Part shown: positions 39,214 through 45,929 of the stretch, in pieces | How the letters are laid out: every line of letters starts with the position of its first letter | How positions within the stretch are numbered: the stretch's first letter is position 1 | Origin: Marinomonas pollencensis | GTDB lineage: Bacteria; Pseudomonadota; Gammaproteobacteria; Pseudomonadales; Marinomonadaceae | Direction: 5' to 3' | Assembly (NCBI RefSeq): GCF_003387375.1 | Contig: NZ_QUNG01000005.1 | Location: forward strand, 124,001 to 188,000 | DNA: 64,000 nucleotides | Made by a program: the position numbers and the translations under genes | The notes under the pieces: generated by a model | What the model was told of the DNA's origin: nothing | Seen by the model: only the letters and a program-made list of their open reading frames with translations | The model's database searches: none

Positions 39214-40629
39214 ATGTCCATGCTACAAAGTACTCACATGTTAAAAGCACTTACCCTGTCTATTAGTGCTGCTTTGTTCACAACCACAGCTTACGCTGCG
39301 CCGATCCAAGTCATGAACGGTAACGACAGTGGTGAAGGGTCCATGCGGGCGGCACTGGAAGCCGTCGCCTCAGGTAAAGCAAACAGCATCATTGTGACGA
39401 CTAAAGAAGAGATCGAGATTAATTCAACGCTTGTTTATAACGGCCAAGCTCCGATCTCTATTTACGGCAGCGGACAGACCATCGAAACCGACAAAAATAT
39501 AAACTTGCTGGCCATCACAGAGGGCGCTGATATCAACATCAGTGGATTGAAATTTGAAGGTCCGGGTGGTTTTAGTATTGAAAACCGTGGCGACCTTGAT
39601 GGTGAAGCTGGTAAGGGTATCTTGGTAAATGTTCGCAACGACCAGACTGGCACCCTGACCGTAACACTAAACGATGTGGAAGTAAGCGGCGTTGCGGGCC
39701 ACGGTATCCACGTGTCCGATTGTGATATCGCCGAGAACTGTGGGGCTGGCGGTGGCGGTGAAGGCGGCGGTTCTCCTGCTAGCATCGCAGTAAATGCCTA
39801 CAATGTTCATGTTCACGACATTGGATATGGGCGAGTCGATGGCGATGGTCTACGTGTAGACGAACGGAACGAAGGCGACATTCACTTCACAGCCCATCAC
39901 TCTCGCTTCGTAAAAGTCGGTGCAGATGGCGTTGAGCTTGATGAAGGTCAGGACGGTAGCGTCATTGTTAACGTCAGCAACGTCGACTTTTCTGACAATG
40001 GAGGATACTGCCAGAAAGACCTATTAGAAAGCTTGCTTCCGTCGCCAACGGAAGCCGAATTCAAACAAGGTACAATGATGGCAGCCAGTGTACCTGCCGC
40101 CATTACTGGCTCACCTGATGACAAATGCTTTGAGCGTGAAGTCGCGCTATACAAAGATGGCTCGGTCGAATCCTATGAGTTTGGTATCGACTTCGACGAT
40201 GGTTTTGATATTGATGAAGCTGGAAAGGGTGGCATTCAAGCGGTGATCTACGCTTCCACGATCCGCAACAATTTAGACGAAGGACTAGACTTGGATGAGG
40301 AAGGTGACGGCAATATCGACATCACTCTTGTAGAGACAAAAGCGACCGGCAATACCGACGATGGTATTAAAGCGACAGAAGAAGACAACGGCAATCTCAA
40401 CGCACTAATCTCTTCTGTTAACTCTAAAAAGAACCACGGCGAAGGCATTACTTTAGAATCGAAAGATGACGGTATTGTCACGGCATTCATTGAAGACAGT
40501 GAGACAAAAGGCAACGATAGCGGTAAAAAATCTGGGCTTAAGATCAAAGGAGAAGGTGTTATCACACTGAAAGACTCTGAAATCAAAGATGGCTTTAATG
40601 CCAAAAACGCAGAGATTATCCAGCTATAA
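39214..40629 (+). CDS. Secreted beta-helix-like repeat protein, acidic
   Basis: 471 residues. Signal peptide (MSMLQSTHMLKALTLSISAA, ending TAYA before AP). Repeats of ~27 residues with a core of [D/E]G[L/F/V/I]x[V/L/I]DExxxGxI run through the second half, for example GDGLRVDERNEGDI, ADGVELDEGQDGSV, DDGFDIDEAGKGGI and DEGLDLDEEGDGNI. This pattern fits a right-handed parallel beta helix. Asp/Glu on the turns could bind Ca2+. Four cysteines sit in two pairs (DCDIAENC and CQKD...KCFE). No catalytic motif is recognised. Start ATG 39214 has AAGGA upstream. Confidence 0.75.
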   Translation: MSMLQSTHMLKALTLSISAALFTTTAYAAPIQVMNGNDSGEGSMRAALEAVASGKANSIIVTTKEEIEINSTLVYNGQAPISIYGSGQTIETDKNINLLAITEGADINISGLKFEGPGGFSIENRGDLDGEAGKGILVNVRNDQTGTLTVTLNDVEVSGVAGHGIHVSDCDIAENCGAGGGGEGGGSPASIAVNAYNVHVHDIGYGRVDGDGLRVDERNEGDIHFTAHHSRFVKVGADGVELDEGQDGSVIVNVSNVDFSDNGGYCQKDLLESLLPSPTEAEFKQGTMMAASVPAAITGSPDDKCFEREVALYKDGSVESYEFGIDFDDGFDIDEAGKGGIQAVIYASTIRNNLDEGLDLDEEGDGNIDITLVETKATGNTDDGIKATEEDNGNLNALISSVNSKKNHGEGITLESKDDGIVTAFIEDSETKGNDSGKKSGLKIKGEGVITLKDSEIKDGFNAKNAEIIQL

Positions 40630-40646
40630 ACAGCCTAAAAAACAAC

Positions 40647-40686
40647 AAAAGGGATTCAGACCTAAAAGGGGTCAGATCCCTTTTAT
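40647..40686. repeat. Family 1 palindromic repeat after the beta-helix gene
   Basis: AAAAGGGAT and ATCCCTTTT form an outer hairpin; inside it is the AAAAGGGGTCAGATCCC core of this family. It follows the beta-helix stop by 17 bases, so it may act as its terminator. Confidence 0.7.
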
Positions 40687-40698
40687 TGTTTTTATCAT

Positions 40699-40758
40699 GG
40701 AAAAGAAAAGGGGAAGAGACTGTGCAGGCCAGTGGCATCATGTTAGGTGGTTTACGCC
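40699..40758 (+). repeat. Family 2 dispersed repeat, copy A
   Basis: GGAAAAGAAAAGGGGAAG, then GCCAGTGGCATCATGTTAGG and TGGTTTACGCC, align with copy B (43300-43375) at most positions and with the first half of copy C (43673-43728). Confidence 0.7.
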
Positions 40759-40870
40759 AAGTATCTAGGTGAAAGTCAGGGTCAAAGCCCTTTTTGGCGC
40801 GGTGTTTTTAGTTGTAGAAAGCTTGGAGGGCAAAAAAGGGGTTCGACCCTTGAGTATTGGTGGCGACAGA

Positions 40871-40913
40871 AAAAAACGTTTACGCTGATGAGGTCAGCGG
40901 CAAACGCCTTGTT
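40871..40913 (+). repeat. Family 3 repeat (GCTGATGAGGTCAGC), copy 1
   Basis: The 15-base palindromic core GCTGATGAGGTCAGC, followed by GGCAAA, recurs at 43748-43768. Both copies sit inside larger imperfect hairpins. Confidence 0.65.
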
Positions 40914-40921
40914 TTGTAGGC

Positions 40922-40980
40922 CTAAAAGGGGTCTGACCCCTTTTTTCTAAAAAAAGAACATGAAAATGTTCTTTTTTTAG
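40922..40980. terminator. Double hairpin: family 1 repeat plus AT-rich terminator hairpin
   Basis: AAAAGGGGTC faces GACCCCTTTT (40924-40944). Directly after it, AAAAAAAGAACAT faces ATGTTCTTTTTTT around GAAA (40949-40979). The second can terminate transcription in either direction; it lies downstream of the minus-strand DUF4209 gene. Confidence 0.75.
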
Positions 40981-40989
40981 AAATTCTAC

Positions 40990-41063
40990 AGTTTCAGCGC
41001 CTCGCTCAGCGGAAAATTGAGAGCGTTGCGAGTAATTTTTCCGAGTGCAGCAATTTGTTATGC
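40990..41063 (-). other. attC-like (integron recombination site) structure downstream of the DUF4209 gene
   Basis: Read on the minus strand, GCATAACAA begins 16 bases after the DUF4209 stop (41063 leftward). It is followed by GGAAAAATT and, after a ~15-base loop, AATTTTCC, then GCTGAGCGAGG. Start heptamer, inner stem and length resemble an attC. The partner 3' heptamer GTTATGC is absent at the expected left edge, so the site would be partly decayed or the match fortuitous. Confidence 0.35.
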
Positions 41064-41078
41064 ACTTTGAATACAGGA

Positions 41079-42908
41079 CTACTCATTAGCTTCATCTATC
41101 ACCACTAAAGAATGAACAACAACCCTGAGGATCATCCACCATGCGTAAACAGTTGATATTGATGAAGAAGAATTATCACTTAATAAGCCGTGAGCAACTT
41201 CATTTCTTAAGTTCCCCCCCAGAGAGTCAGTAAATATGCTTTTCAATTCAAAGCAGAAATCTTCTCCGAAAACCTGCGAAGCTTGAGGTAGTTCCATTAA
41301 TGTACTGAGACCGTTTTCATGCTCAATACCATTTCGATCTATGTTGCTAGTGTGTGCTCCAGCTTCTTTTAATTTCATACGAACGATGTGCTCAACTTGG
41401 GGGCATAGCAAATGAATAGAAATTCCAAAATCATGTTCAAAGCCTAACCACAAAGCATGTCCTAGAAGTTGCGCTCGGTCGTCGGGCACAATTGGAGAAT
41501 GATGGCAAAGAGCCTGTAATAGCTCCTTTGTCACTCTATGCTCCAATAAGATCTGTCGCAATGCCGGTAATATTTTCCCCTCTACTACTAATTGAGTTTC
41601 TATTCCAAAATATTGCTGAACCTGTCGGTTTAACACCGCCTCATTGTTTTGGTCGCCCTCACCTGTATTAAGGTTCATCGGTGGAGTCCTTCCAACAACA
41701 CGTCCATCGCTACTCATTTGTGTGGAGCCGAATAGACTACTTATTAGGCTATCCTGCATGCTTTCTTGAGCACTTGAACGCAAAGCATTGTAATTTGGGG
41801 CAGAGGACAGCCCTGCAAAGTACATTAGTACCTCTTCCACTGACTGTTTTCCAGATACATGGGATTTGGACGCTTCAATAGTGTTTGAGAGGTCGACTCC
41901 TGGGGTTTTAACCAACCCCATTTCGCCTAAAGATTCTCTTCCTGTTACCGATATTTTCTTTCGGATACCATCGATTTTTTCGCTGACGTTATAACTGTCA
42001 CGATGCTTTGTAGGAATACGCCTATAGGCCTGTATTGCATTTTCATAAAATGAATTTGCAACCATGTTACTGCCAGCAGCTCTAGAGTCTGCCTCTCTCT
42101 CAAAGCAATTCGCTAGAGCAACAAGAGACTCTAGCCAGCCATTCTCGTCATCAGATTGTTTGTATTTCTTGGCCGACAACTCGTAATAAGATCTAGCAGA
42201 ATTAAAGTCACCCAAAACCATTAAATCATTACCACTATTGAATAGCCTAGAAGCGATTTCCTCTTTGAAATCAGAATCTATATTGAGCTTATCCATCAAC
42301 TCAGAAAGCCATAAGGCCATGAACTTACAATTCGAATACTCAAGTCTAAATGCAGCAAATAGCTGATTCTTGATTATGTCAAGGCGATCAAACTCTCTTA
42401 GCTGCATACAAAGCCTTGCAGCCCTTTCCCAGCAATCGTTTACATCACGATGCCATGTGTCAGAATCTAAACCATGAGAAATATACGAATCAATTGCTAC
42501 TTTGGCATGATCTGGGTTTCTAGGTTTTTTACATAACCATAGTAAATCGGCTAATCGTGACTTTAGCCACGGCTCTGTTACATCTGCCAGGATTTCACCA
42601 AAAAATTTCAGTTCGTCTTCAGTAAAGTCTTCTGGAAGCGGTGACCGTCTGCCTGCTTGGAAGTCTTGAAAATAAGGTTTGAAAGGTTCATTTAAGCTGG
42701 TAGGAGAAAGCATCATTGAGGCAGTACGACTTAATAATTTTAGTATTTTTCCCTGTTCCTCTAACCCTGACTCTAACTTTTCCTTAGCACTCTCTTCAAG
42801 GCTTCGCATAACAGAAGAGTATCCATAATGATTTTCAGCCTTAATATCATAGCTCCAGCCGCATGCAACAAACTCATCGCGAGCATATAGTTCATTTGAA
42901 TTTGTCAT
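41079..42908 (-). CDS. DUF4209/HEPN-like protein of unknown function
   Basis: 609 residues. The N-terminal two thirds are helical with TPR-like content (LADLLWLCKKPRNPDHAKVAI, SARSYYELSAKKYKQSD, ENAIQAYRRIP). The C-terminal ~150 residues match the DUF4209 pattern: HLLCPQVEHIVRMKLKEAGA, IDRNGIEHENGLSTLM, then LGGNLRNEVAHGLLSD. RNEVAH (Arg568 to His573) is the R-x4-H motif of HEPN domains, which are often RNases in toxins and phage defence. No partner gene is adjacent. The gene stands alone between repeats and cassette-like heptamers. Confidence 0.7.
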   Translation of the reverse strand: MTNSNELYARDEFVACGWSYDIKAENHYGYSSVMRSLEESAKEKLESGLEEQGKILKLLSRTASMMLSPTSLNEPFKPYFQDFQAGRRSPLPEDFTEDELKFFGEILADVTEPWLKSRLADLLWLCKKPRNPDHAKVAIDSYISHGLDSDTWHRDVNDCWERAARLCMQLREFDRLDIIKNQLFAAFRLEYSNCKFMALWLSELMDKLNIDSDFKEEIASRLFNSGNDLMVLGDFNSARSYYELSAKKYKQSDDENGWLESLVALANCFEREADSRAAGSNMVANSFYENAIQAYRRIPTKHRDSYNVSEKIDGIRKKISVTGRESLGEMGLVKTPGVDLSNTIEASKSHVSGKQSVEEVLMYFAGLSSAPNYNALRSSAQESMQDSLISSLFGSTQMSSDGRVVGRTPPMNLNTGEGDQNNEAVLNRQVQQYFGIETQLVVEGKILPALRQILLEHRVTKELLQALCHHSPIVPDDRAQLLGHALWLGFEHDFGISIHLLCPQVEHIVRMKLKEAGAHTSNIDRNGIEHENGLSTLMELPQASQVFGEDFCFELKSIFTDSLGGNLRNEVAHGLLSDNSSSSISTVYAWWMILRVVVHSLVVIDEANE

Positions 42909-42954
42909 TAACTTATTTAATCCTTCTGCTTAAAAGCTGAACCATTGTAATATC

Positions 42955-42961
42955 GCATAAC
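42955..42961 (-). other. GTTATGC core-like heptamer upstream of the DUF4209 gene
   Basis: On the minus strand GTTATGC lies 46 bases upstream of the DUF4209 ATG. It matches, in inverted form, the GCATAAC at 41057-41063 beyond the stop codon. Such a pair marks the ends of integron cassettes. Confidence 0.3.
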
Positions 42962-43299
42962 AGCGATATAGTGCGCATGCGTGTCGCGTACTCGGTGTTT
43001 AACGAGGGAATAAAAGGGAGGTATTTTTCGAGAGTCAACCATCCGTTAGTTGCTTTGCTTTCATTCCTTTGTCTAGAAAATGTAACCTGTGTCTATTGAG
43101 ATTACCAGCGTGCTTTATGGCTTTTTGATTGTTTGGTTCTGGCTATCCAGTCTGAGAGCCTGAGATAAAAGTCAGGGATGAAATAAAGGGCGTGACCTAT
43201 CATTTCGACTTTAACCGGTTTTAGCATTCATCAAGGCATGACTTATTGACTGCTTTTTTTTAGGTATTCCAACCCACAAGAACTAGTTCCAGTGCACCC
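42962..43299. other. Non-coding stretch without recognised gene
   Basis: About 340 bases with no convincing frame on either strand. I see only short local symmetry (GTGCGCATGCGTG near 42971). It joins repeat copy B to the right. Confidence 0.4.
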
Positions 43300-43375
43300 C
43301 ATCCTAGCCTTCCCCTTGGAAAAGAAAGGGGAAGGGACAGTTCAAGCCAGTAGCATCATGTAAGGCGGTTTACAC
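43300..43375 (+). repeat. Family 2 dispersed repeat, copy B
   Basis: ATCCTAGCCTTCCCCTT and AAAGGGGAAGG form a short hairpin, followed by GACAGTTCAAGCC and AGTAGCATCATGTAAGGCGG. Copy A (40699-40758) shares the second part, and copy C (43673-43728) the first. Confidence 0.75.
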
Positions 43376-43505
43376 AAATGAGACCATCACAGCGATAAAG
43401 AAGTCCATTCGATGCAACGAAGTTGCGCGACTTGATGATGTTTCCGAGGCAATGTTTGATGATCTATCTCAATCTAAAAAGGCGCTAAACACCTTCCTTA
43501 AATGA
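43308..43505 (+). pseudogene. Open 65-codon remnant without start codon
   Basis: From after an in-frame TAG (43305) to a TGA (43503) the frame is open with no early ATG, GTG or TTG. The last ~40 residues look protein-like (AIKKSIRCNEVARLDDVSE, then AMFDDLSQSKKALNTFLK) with good amphipathic spacing. The first part coincides with repeat copy B. I read it as the 3' end of a gene cut by the repeat. The family is not recognised. Confidence 0.35.
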
Positions 43506-43672
43506 TCGACGTACAGGCGTTGTAATATGCCACGCAAATCATACGCTAAAGGTCTTAAAGAGATTTTTTTGGTTACTTTTTTTATCAACTGAAAAAAGTT
43601 ACACGCTCAGCAGAGCGGAATAAAAGTCGGGAAAACAAAGCATTAGAATGGAACCCGTAAAACCAACAATCT

Positions 43673-43728
43673 AATCCTAGCCTTCCGCTTGAAGAAAGGG
43701 GAAGGGACAGTTCGAGCTAGCTGCGAGC
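43673..43728 (+). repeat. Family 2 dispersed repeat, copy C
   Basis: AATCCTAGCCTTCCGCTT and GAAAGGGGAAGGGACAGTTC match copy B closely, then the sequence diverges. A family 3 element follows at once (43733-43781). The ~165 bases before it (43506-43672) hold no recognised gene. Confidence 0.72.
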
Positions 43729-43732
43729 ATAA

Positions 43733-43781
43733 AAAAAGGGCGTTTGCGCTGATGAGGTCAGCGGCAAATGCCCTTTTTGAG
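43733..43781. terminator. Terminator-like hairpin with family 3 core, downstream of yjdM
   Basis: AAAAAGGGC...TTTGC and GGCAAATGCCCTTTTT pair around the GCTGATGAGGTCAGC core. On the minus strand it ends yjdM with an A/T run at each side; it shares its core with 40871-40913. Confidence 0.75.
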
Positions 43782-43816
43782 TTCGTTGCCTGAGCGGGCC
43801 AGGTAACGAGTGGTTG

Positions 43817-44158
43817 TTACGCTGAGGCTTTTTTGACGAATTGAGATTTCAGCATCATGTCGCCTGCGCCGTCGACTTTACAATCGATGTCGTGGTCGCC
43901 GTCTACAAGACGTTTGATGGTTGCTTTGGTGCCGATTTTAAGCACTTGTGAAGAGCCTTTTACTTTAAGGTCCTTGGCTAAGGTCACTTTGTCACCTTCT
44001 TGCAGTAGCTTGCCGCTCATGTCTTTGATGACCAATGCATCTTCGTCTACTTCCACTTCGTTCGGGTTCCACTCGTGAGCACACTCAGGGCAGATCAGCA
44101 TAGCTTGATCTTCGTATACGTATTCTGAGTTACATTTAGGGCAATTTGGAAGACTCAT
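43817..44158 (-). CDS. yjdM: YjdM/PhnA-family zinc-ribbon protein
   Basis: 113 residues. The zinc ribbon is in [15 protein letters not shown] and [17 protein letters not shown]3-like domain carries [38 protein letters not shown] and [19 protein letters not shown], as in E. coli YjdM (PhnA). It was once named for alkylphosphonate use, but the role is not established. The start ATG at 44158 gives the E. coli N-terminus MSLPNCPKC; a GTG three codons upstream extends it. Confidence 0.9.
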   Translation of the reverse strand: MSLPNCPKCNSEYVYEDQAMLICPECAHEWNPNEVEVDEDALVIKDMSGKLLQEGDKVTLAKDLKVKGSSQVLKIGTKATIKRLVDGDHDIDCKVDGAGDMMLKSQFVKKASA

Positions 44159-44341
44159 GGTTGTCACTACCTCGGACGTTGGCTGTAAAAATTTCGCGCA
44201 TTATACCCTTATTTTCACTGTGGTTTTTCACCTTCACGAAAAAATTTATTAGCGCTCCCGTTTAAGTCTCTTTTTTTGGTGTTTTAAAGCTACCAGAAAA
44301 AAACATAATCCATTGATGTTTAAGAACAAATAGAACAAAAA

Positions 44342-44376
44342 AAACCCGATCTCTGGCGAAGCCGGAGATCGGGTTT
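44342..44376 (-). terminator. Terminator of the NCS1-mannitol dehydrogenase operon
   Basis: Perfect arms AAACCCGATCTC and GAGATCGGGTTT around an 11-base loop, 33 bases after the dehydrogenase stop; on the minus strand the T-rich side follows. Confidence 0.82.
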
Positions 44377-44408
44377 ATCGCAGGTTACTCACCCGCTAAG
44401 AGGCGTTA

Positions 44409-45908
44409 TTAAGCGACTAAAGCTTCTTTTTCAAGCATGTTTTGCATTTGCTCAGCAATATTAGGGTTTGCGTAAAGCGCGTCTAACATAGCCACATACA
44501 CATCCGTAAAGACGGCATTTTGAGCAAGATCACCAAACACAGCGGTCAGCTTAAGGAAGGACAATTTATCATCCTGAGAACCTGCTGCGGCAGTGTGTAG
44601 CTCAGCTTTCATGTCATCAACAATATCCAGCGCAACGCCTTCTTTGTTAACGCCTTTGTCTGAGTAGTAACACCACGCGGCGATCACAAGCGCTGCGAAT
44701 TGAATGCTGCCACCTTTTGCCATGTTTTCTGTGATCGTAGGGATCAAGAATTTAGGCAGTTTGGATGAGCTTTCTAGGCAAATACGTGCCAAGTTGTCTT
44801 TCACGTTCGGGTTACCGAAACGCTCAATCAAAGAGCTTTTGTAATCTTCCAGATTAATGCCTTCAACAGGCGCTAATACTGGCGTTGCTTCTAGGTCCAT
44901 AAAGCGGCGTAGGTAAGCCGCAAACAAAGGGTCTGCAACACAACCATCAATCGTTTGATGACCGTGGATAGAGCCCAACAAGCCCAAGACAGAATGACCA
45001 GCGTTCAGCAGGCGAATCTTCATGGTTTCGTAAGGCGTTACATCTGGCACAAACTGAGCACCAACGTTTTCCCAAGCAGGACGACCATTAGAGAAAGTGT
45101 CTTCGATTACCCACTGTGAGAACGGTTCACAAACTACTGGCCAAGCGTCTTCCACGCCAGATGCCTGTAGGTTGGCAATATCGTCAGGCGTTGTTACCGG
45201 TGTGATACGGTCTACCATGGCATTTGGGAAGCGCACTTCTTGTTCGATCCACTTAGCCAAGTCTGCGTCTTGCTTCTCAGCGAAGGCGAGCAGCATTTTT
45301 CGCGTCATATTGCCGTTGTGCTGGATGTTGTCACAAGACTGAACAGTGAAGGCTGGCAGGCCTGCAGCACGACGTTTACGTAGCGCTTCTGTTAGAAAAC
45401 CAAACACCATTTTTGGATTTTGTGGGTTGGCTAAATCGTGTTGCACATCTGGGTTTGTGAAATCAAACTCATTAGTAGCAGGGTTGAAGTTGTAGCCACC
45501 TTCGGTAATGGTCAAAGAAACAATCTTAGTGTCTTCACTGGCCATTTTGTCCGTGACCGCAGCCGCATCATCACAACCCAACATGAAATCAACAATCGAG
45601 CCAATAACACGGTTTTCTATTTTGCCGTCTGGGTGTTTTACAATCAGCGTATAAAGATAATCTTGCTGCTTTAGAATATCGCCAATTTTACGATCGGCTT
45701 CACGCAAGCCAACACCGCAAATGCCCCATTCAGTTGAGCCTGTTGATGCTAACAACTCATCTGTGTAAAAGGCTTCATGCGAGCGGTGGAAACCACCGAT
45801 ACCAATATGCACGATTCCCGCTTTTACCTTGCTACGATCATAAGTAGGTAACGCAAAGGATTCAGGCAAGTTTTGTAGATTGCCTTGGTTCAATTGTATT
45901 GTATTCAT
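44409..45908 (-). CDS. Mannitol 2-dehydrogenase-type polyol dehydrogenase
   Basis: 499 residues of the long-chain polyol dehydrogenase family. GIVHIGIGGFHRSHEAFYTDELL (Rossmann region), VSLTITEGGYNF, FTVQSCDNIQHNG, FPNAMVDRITP and the catalytic segment MKIRLLNAGHS (Lys, Asn +5, His +8) align with Pseudomonas mannitol 2-dehydrogenase in order and spacing. It would oxidise mannitol, arabitol or sorbitol to the ketose with NAD; the related fructuronate reductase and mannonate oxidoreductase are alternatives. It lies 21 bases after an NCS1 transporter. Confidence 0.82.
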   Translation of the reverse strand: MNTIQLNQGNLQNLPESFALPTYDRSKVKAGIVHIGIGGFHRSHEAFYTDELLASTGSTEWGICGVGLREADRKIGDILKQQDYLYTLIVKHPDGKIENRVIGSIVDFMLGCDDAAAVTDKMASEDTKIVSLTITEGGYNFNPATNEFDFTNPDVQHDLANPQNPKMVFGFLTEALRKRRAAGLPAFTVQSCDNIQHNGNMTRKMLLAFAEKQDADLAKWIEQEVRFPNAMVDRITPVTTPDDIANLQASGVEDAWPVVCEPFSQWVIEDTFSNGRPAWENVGAQFVPDVTPYETMKIRLLNAGHSVLGLLGSIHGHQTIDGCVADPLFAAYLRRFMDLEATPVLAPVEGINLEDYKSSLIERFGNPNVKDNLARICLESSSKLPKFLIPTITENMAKGGSIQFAALVIAAWCYYSDKGVNKEGVALDIVDDMKAELHTAAAGSQDDKLSFLKLTAVFGDLAQNAVFTDVYVAMLDALYANPNIAEQMQNMLEKEALVA

Positions 45909-45929
45909 TAGTGAATCTCGCAGTATGAG

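Larger units (their letters stand above)
40630..41078. other. Repeat-rich non-coding space between beta-helix gene and DUF4209 gene
   Basis: Besides the repeats listed separately, this stretch holds a further family 1 element at 40832-40852 (AAAAAAGGGGTTCGACCC) and no convincing gene. A short Cys/Arg-rich frame spanning 40747-40950 runs through the repeats and is not counted. Confidence 0.5.

Noticed and set aside
40747..40950. 67-residue frame in the repeat region
   Set aside because: The sequence is made of family 1 and family 3 repeats and Lys/Arg-rich translation of them; not a gene.
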